This document shows, piece after piece, positions 6,729-9,718 of a stretch of 9,718 bases of DNA. Each line of letters opens with the position of its first letter. The stretch's first letter is position 1. The notes beneath the pieces were generated by a model. The model saw only the letters and a program-made list of their open reading frames with translations, was not told the origin of the DNA and did not search any database. Source of the DNA: an uncultured Coprococcus sp. (GTDB taxonomy: Bacteria; Bacillota; Clostridia; Lachnospirales; Lachnospiraceae); contig USSH01000074.1 of the NCBI GenBank assembly GCA_900557435.1, positions 1 to 9,718 of the forward strand, given 5' to 3'. The translations under genes were made by a program, and so were the position numbers.

Positions 6729-7658
6729 GTGAAAAAACAGTTTTTTGAGATCGAGAAGGATGGGTTCTACGGAACATACTACGAGAATCCCAATGGGGCT
6801 GACTGTGCATTCATAGGACTGTTTGGAGATGATCCGAATGATTTTATGGCGAAGTGCGGAGCAAAGTGGCTGCACAAAAATGGTGTGAACGCACTCTGTG
6901 TATCTCCCGGAAGAAAGAATTACAGCCATGTAAATAATCCGCTGGAGAGAATAGAGACGGCTATCGCATGGCTTAAGAGTCATGGAAACCGGAAAATAGG
7001 AATCATGGGAATGAGTACAGCTGGCATGGATTCCCTGGTTGCGGCGTCGTATTTTCCTGATATCACATTGACATTTGGACTTACGGCAAGTGACTTTGTA
7101 TGGCAGGGATTTGAACAGGGCAAAAAAGACGGATGTAAGGAATGGCCGATACCGGGTGCATCGACTCTTTCGTGGAGAGGCGAGCCTCTTGCTTATATGC
7201 CATTTGTGTATGAGCATCCTGTGTATTGGCAGAAAATCGAGGAGGAGACAAAGGGCTCCGGCGACATTGAGCGCAGTACCTGCCTGTTCATCGACTCGGA
7301 GAAGGCAAGGGAACATACGGAAGAGGAAATGATCAAGGTCGAGAACATAAAGGGAAAGCTGTTTTTAATTGGCGCAGATGACGACTCATTCTGGGAGGCG
7401 GGCAAATACATCCGCAGAATGGATCAGCGTCTGAAGGAGCGCCCGCATACATGTGAGTATGTGCCGCTTGTGTATGAGCACGGAACTCATTTTGTTCTGC
7501 CGGAATCGATGCTTCGTATGGCGCTTCCGGTTGGACTGAAATTCGTCATGAAGTTTATATTCAAGGCTGCAAAGGATTATCCAAATGAGTGCGAGGCGAC
7601 GAGAAAGGATATAGACAGAAGACTCTCAGCCGCACTTAAGGAATGGATACAGGAATAA
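6729..7658 (+). CDS. Alpha/beta hydrolase, BAAT/acyl-CoA thioester hydrolase C-terminal-like
   Basis: 309-residue soluble enzyme resembling the BAAT C-terminal domain (acyl-CoA thioesterases and bile-acid-CoA:amino-acid N-acyltransferases). The nucleophile elbow is GIMGMSTAGMDSL with Ser96, followed by AASYFPDITLTFGLTASDF. The segment SWRGEPLAYMPF (148-159) resembles the family's S-x-x-x-x-G-x-PLP-type loop. The likely acid is Asp218/219 (IGADDDSFW) and the likely His is 254 (YEHGTHFVLP). There is no N-terminal Ig-like domain as in eukaryotic thioesterases and no signal peptide. For the start, GGAGG at 6716-6720 lies 8 nt before GTG 6729, while the in-frame ATG at 6714 overlaps that site and has no good site of its own. 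GTG is therefore preferred (314 residues if ATG). It is followed 18 nt later by the ATC-hydrolase-like gene. The substrate is unknown; carboxylesterase or peptidase activity is possible. Confidence 0.88.
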   Translation: MKKQFFEIEKDGFYGTYYENPNGADCAFIGLFGDDPNDFMAKCGAKWLHKNGVNALCVSPGRKNYSHVNNPLERIETAIAWLKSHGNRKIGIMGMSTAGMDSLVAASYFPDITLTFGLTASDFVWQGFEQGKKDGCKEWPIPGASTLSWRGEPLAYMPFVYEHPVYWQKIEEETKGSGDIERSTCLFIDSEKAREHTEEEMIKVENIKGKLFLIGADDDSFWEAGKYIRRMDQRLKERPHTCEYVPLVYEHGTHFVLPESMLRMALPVGLKFVMKFIFKAAKDYPNECEATRKDIDRRLSAALKEWIQE

Positions 7659-7676
7659 AAAGGGCAGGCGATTAAA

Positions 7677-8294
7677 ATGTTGAAATATGGAATGTATGCA
7701 AAAGCTGTGGAACTGCTGTGTCTTAAGCAGGCACTTGCAAGGCTTGCGCAGATATATCTTGATATGGACATGAAGAGATATAAAAGATCCGTGAAGAGAG
7801 AGTACAAGGAGATGCTTCTCAGAACTCCCGATATAGGTGGAAGCTCACTGGAGATGAACCTGTATATCGCAGCATTTGTATTTTCACTGCACAAGGCAGA
7901 GCCGGATAGGATCACACCTGAAGTTGTGGATGAGATGGTCACTGCGGTGTTCGATTCGCCTTTCATGGTGAAGGCGCATGAGAACAAGAAGTGTACGCTC
8001 TTCACTGACAATGTTCAGGACAAAAAGGTGCAGGAGAGCATAGCAAGCCAGACATCAAAGTATGAGCTTGACTGGAAATTCCACTACGAGAAAGGTGTAG
8101 ACGAATTCTATAACACTTATACGGAATGTGGAATATGCAAACTGGGCAAGAGGGAAAACTGCTTTGAATTCGTTCCGTGCCTGTGCAATATGGATGAGAG
8201 AAATTACAGAAATGAAGGAGGCCAGCTTCAGCGTACCAAGACCCTTGGTCAGGGTGATGAATGCTGTGATTTCCATGTCACACGGATAAAATGA
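7677..8294 (+). CDS. L-2-amino-thiazoline-4-carboxylic acid hydrolase-family protein
   Basis: 205-residue soluble protein of the family named after Pseudomonas ATC hydrolase, which opens the thiazoline ring of ATC to S-/N-carbamoyl-cysteine on the way to L-cysteine. The diagnostic part is the Cys-rich C-terminal half: YTECGICKLGKRE (148-160), FVPCLCNMDERNY (165-177) and LQRTKTLGQGDECCDFHVTR (184-203). The N-terminal half is helical (residues 5-50 and 56-95). The ATG at 7677 is 18 nt after the preceding stop, with a modest AGGGCAGG site at 7661-7668, so translation is likely coupled to the hydrolase gene. The family is widespread in anaerobes that are not known to use ATC, and the other ATC pathway enzymes are not visible here. 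The true substrate may differ. Family assignment is good; function is tentative. Confidence 0.85.
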   Translation: MLKYGMYAKAVELLCLKQALARLAQIYLDMDMKRYKRSVKREYKEMLLRTPDIGGSSLEMNLYIAAFVFSLHKAEPDRITPEVVDEMVTAVFDSPFMVKAHENKKCTLFTDNVQDKKVQESIASQTSKYELDWKFHYEKGVDEFYNTYTECGICKLGKRENCFEFVPCLCNMDERNYRNEGGQLQRTKTLGQGDECCDFHVTRIK

Positions 8295-8301
8295 CGTTAA
8301 A

Positions 8302-8319
8302 ATTGGACTAGAGTCCAAT
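8302..8319. repeat. Perfect 8-bp inverted repeat (possible operator)
   Basis: ATTGGACT (8302-8309) and AGTCCAAT (8312-8319) form a perfect dyad with a 2-bp AG centre, 8 nt after the stop at 8294. No T run follows and the loop would be too small for a stable RNA hairpin without opening pairs, so it is not a normal terminator. Its tight symmetry suits a dimeric regulator, such as a MerR- or TetR-type protein. No such regulator gene is in the window. Confidence 0.5.
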
Positions 8320-8440
8320 GTTCAAAATGTTAACCTGTGGATTTACAAGGGCCGTCCATTCGACATTTGGCATACCAGTGCTTGTCGACAAAACCATAGA
8401 TGAGATAAATGCGGCAAATATTTGTATGAGGGGAGCTTGA
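8318..8440 (+). pseudogene. Possible 40-codon ORF or gene remnant
   Basis: An open frame from ATG 8318 (or 8327) to TGA 8438-8440 encodes about 40 residues ending in DKTIDEINAANICMRGA. The amino-acid composition and codons look coding-like, and the stop lies 1 nt before the next ATG at 8442. No ribosome binding site precedes either ATG, and the first overlaps the inverted repeat. I recognise no family. It could be the decayed 3' end of a former gene, or chance. Confidence 0.25.
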
Positions 8441-8441
8441 A

Positions 8442-8711
8442 ATGGTAAATACAATAGCATTTTTACTTATAGTATTTGGGATTATGTTTCTGATTGGTAT
8501 TGCAATGGCAATACTTGCTTTATATTTCAATATCAAGATGAAGCATCCCATATTTTCAATTATATTTTCAATAATACTTATACCTCTGATTTGTATTCCG
8601 ATACAATTCACTGGTGGAATCTTGATTTCACGATGCATGCTGATAATTGCTTTGATATATAGTGTGGCAATGATTGTAATGGCGGTGAAAAATTATAAAA
8701 TAAATGGATGA
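8442..8711 (+). CDS. Small three-helix membrane protein
   Basis: 89-residue very hydrophobic protein. Predicted membrane segments are at about residues 4-29, 36-55 and 61-82, separated by short loops (NIKMKHP at 30-36) and closed by a basic tail, KNYKING. The start ATG 8442 is well supported by AGGGGAG at 8429-8435 (6-nt spacing). The sequence is AT-rich with many ATA/ATT codons. No family is recognised and no catalytic residues are seen. It has no clear promoter of its own unless the dyad at 8302-8319 marks one. No convincing terminator follows before the extended -10 element at 8780-8788. Confidence 0.75.
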   Translation: MVNTIAFLLIVFGIMFLIGIAMAILALYFNIKMKHPIFSIIFSIILIPLICIPIQFTGGILISRCMLIIALIYSVAMIVMAVKNYKING

Positions 8712-8779
8712 AAATCGTATACATCAATTAAGTATTGAGTATTCTTGCGAAATCCTCTCAATAAGAGACGCCGCGTGAA

Positions 8780-8788
8780 TGCTATAAT
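8780..8788 (+). promoter_or_regulatory. Extended -10 promoter for the second alpha/beta hydrolase
   Basis: TGC followed by a perfect TATAAT (8783-8788) is the same extended -10 core as upstream of the AGCS gene. No good -35 is present at 17-18 nt. The start near 8795 would give a leader of about 115 nt. Confidence 0.6.
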
Positions 8789-8835
8789 AAATGTAAGTGA
8801 GTCAATATACTTGCATGAATGTTGAGCGGTAAATG

Positions 8836-8873
8836 GATCATGATAGCAAGAGTTTAATATTCGAATCATGGTC
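8836..8873 (+). repeat. Imperfect 9-bp inverted repeat in the leader of the 8910 gene
   Basis: GATCATGAT (8836-8844) pairs with ATCATGGTC (8865-8873) with one G-U pair, leaving a 20-nt AT-rich loop. It lies between the extended -10 promoter and the ribosome binding site (about 8897-8901). It could be a leader hairpin or a binding site; the left arm contains the palindrome ATCATGAT. Confidence 0.35.
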
Positions 8874-8909
8874 TAAAGAAAGAATATGGTATGAGGAAGG
8901 GAAAATACA

Positions 8910-9662
8910 ATGATTATCCACGAGTTCGGAAAAGAGAATAAAGAAACGATTATATTGATACATCCATCTGTTGTGAAGTGGGATTATTTTGAGAATGTGA
9001 TTCCTCTGTTGGAAAAGAATTATCATCTGCTGGTTCCGGCACTTCCGGGTTATGATTTTGACAATGACAATGACTTTACAAGCGTGGAGCAGATTGCATC
9101 AGACCTAAATGACTGGATCAAGGCGAAGGGCTTTACGGATATATATGCTGTATATGGCTGTTCTATGGGCGGCTCCGTTGCGCTTATGGTTGCGCTGGGA
9201 CAGAAGGTTAGAATACAGCATTGTGTAATAGACGGCGGAATCACACCGTATCAGTTGCCATGGATCGTGACACGCTTTATTGCGCTTAAGGATTATCTTA
9301 TGATGATGATAGGCAGAGCGGGCGGTGTGGCTTTGCTGGAAAAGGCATTTGCTACGGACGACTATTCAAAGGAAGATCTGCAGTATGTGGCAGATGTTCT
9401 GAGGCATTGCAGCAGCAAAACACTTTGGCGAACATTTGAATCATGCAATAACTATAAGGTGCCGGATCCTGTTCCGAAGATTGATACGCACATCCATTAT
9501 TGGTACGCAAAGAATGAAGAAAAAGAGCGGAAAAATGATATAGCGTATATCAGGCGCAGGCTACCTCAGACGGAGTTTGAAGTATTACCGGAACTCGGAC
9601 ACGGCGGACTTGTCTTACTCAGGCCTGAGTTGTTTGAGGAAATGATGAGCAAGTTTCAGTGA
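8910..9662 (+). CDS. Alpha/beta hydrolase fold protein
   Basis: 250-residue soluble alpha/beta hydrolase. Strand beta-3 and the oxyanion turn are TIILIHPSVVKWDYF (13-27), with HP where many relatives have HG. The nucleophile elbow is VYGCSMGGSVAL with Ser85, and the likely catalytic His231 is in ELGHGGLVL (228-236). The cap region spans about 112-185. The usual catalytic Asp position near HYWYAKNEEKE (196-206) holds Glu203/204, consistent with a Glu acid in a related group that carries GEKE there. No signal peptide is present. The ATG at 8910 follows AAGGG (8897-8901) at 8 nt. The gene appears monocistronic, with a hairpin at 9693-9711 downstream. It is unrelated in detail to the BAAT-like hydrolase at 6729. 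The substrate cannot be inferred. Confidence 0.88.
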   Translation: MIIHEFGKENKETIILIHPSVVKWDYFENVIPLLEKNYHLLVPALPGYDFDNDNDFTSVEQIASDLNDWIKAKGFTDIYAVYGCSMGGSVALMVALGQKVRIQHCVIDGGITPYQLPWIVTRFIALKDYLMMMIGRAGGVALLEKAFATDDYSKEDLQYVADVLRHCSSKTLWRTFESCNNYKVPDPVPKIDTHIHYWYAKNEEKERKNDIAYIRRRLPQTEFEVLPELGHGGLVLLRPELFEEMMSKFQ

Positions 9663-9692
9663 GATATGGAAAATATGAGTTAACCTAAATTA

Positions 9693-9711
9693 TTCACGGC
9701 TTTGCCGTGAA
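9693..9711. terminator. Perfect hairpin after the last gene (possible terminator)
   Basis: TTCACGGC (9693-9700) and GCCGTGAA (9704-9711) form a perfect 8-bp stem with a TTT loop, 30 nt after the stop codon at 9662. The following bases before the window edge (AGTGGCT) are not T-rich, so it may be an imperfect terminator or part of a larger repeat continuing to the right. Confidence 0.5.
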
Positions 9712-9718
9712 AGTGGCT

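Noticed and set aside
6639..7316. 225-residue minus-strand open frame
   Set aside because: Antisense to the BAAT-like hydrolase gene, with no family likeness and Cys/His/Arg-rich shadow composition.
8302..8319. Dyad read as a rho-independent terminator for the ATC-hydrolase-like gene
   Set aside because: There is no T run after the second arm and only a 2-nt centre, so it does not fit an intrinsic terminator.

Overview
The window looks like chromosomal DNA from a gut-type Lachnospiraceae (Coprococcus/Roseburia/Butyrivibrio-like Firmicute). This is inferred from moderate GC, heavy use of ATA (Ile) and AGA (Arg) codons, strong AGGAGG-type ribosome binding sites, sigma-A promoters, U-tailed terminators, and the gene types (BlaI repressor, GH43 glycosidase, AGCS symporter, ATC-hydrolase-family protein). 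The genus is not proven. No rRNA, tRNA, CRISPR array, insertion sequence or phage gene was seen.

Layout. Positions 1-352 (minus strand) carry most of a BlaI/MecI repressor running off the left edge. It has a very clear promoter and a TACA-N2-TGTA operator just downstream of the -10 box, so autoregulation is likely. A gene-free stretch (about 417-811) follows. All remaining genes are on the plus strand. 812-1246 is a small helical, ferritin-like protein. 1254-4351 is a promoter, a 9-bp inverted repeat in the leader, a cytoplasmic GH43 glycosidase with a C-terminal beta-sandwich, and an NhaC-type antiporter 24 nt downstream, closed by a terminator at 4398-4444. 4468-6013 is a monocistronic AGCS (alanine/glycine:cation) symporter with its own extended -10 promoter and a strong terminator. 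6040-6591 is a 158-residue protein of unknown function lying between two terminators.

6617-8294 is a promoter followed by a two-gene operon: a BAAT/acyl-CoA-thioesterase-like alpha/beta hydrolase and an L-2-amino-thiazoline-4-carboxylic acid hydrolase-family protein. 8302-8440 holds a perfect 8-bp inverted repeat and a possible 40-codon ORF or gene remnant. 8442-8711 is an 89-residue three-helix membrane protein. 8910-9662 is a second alpha/beta hydrolase with an extended -10 promoter upstream. A perfect hairpin lies at the right edge.

The genes form several short independent transcription units, not one pathway. The clearest functional pairings are GH43 + NhaC (sugar hydrolysis next to ion transport) and thioesterase-like hydrolase + ATC-hydrolase-like protein. 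I saw nothing that amounts to a convincing new multi-gene system. The best leads are the GH43/NhaC operon with its leader inverted repeat, the terminator-bounded orphan at 6040, and the 8302-8440 interval.
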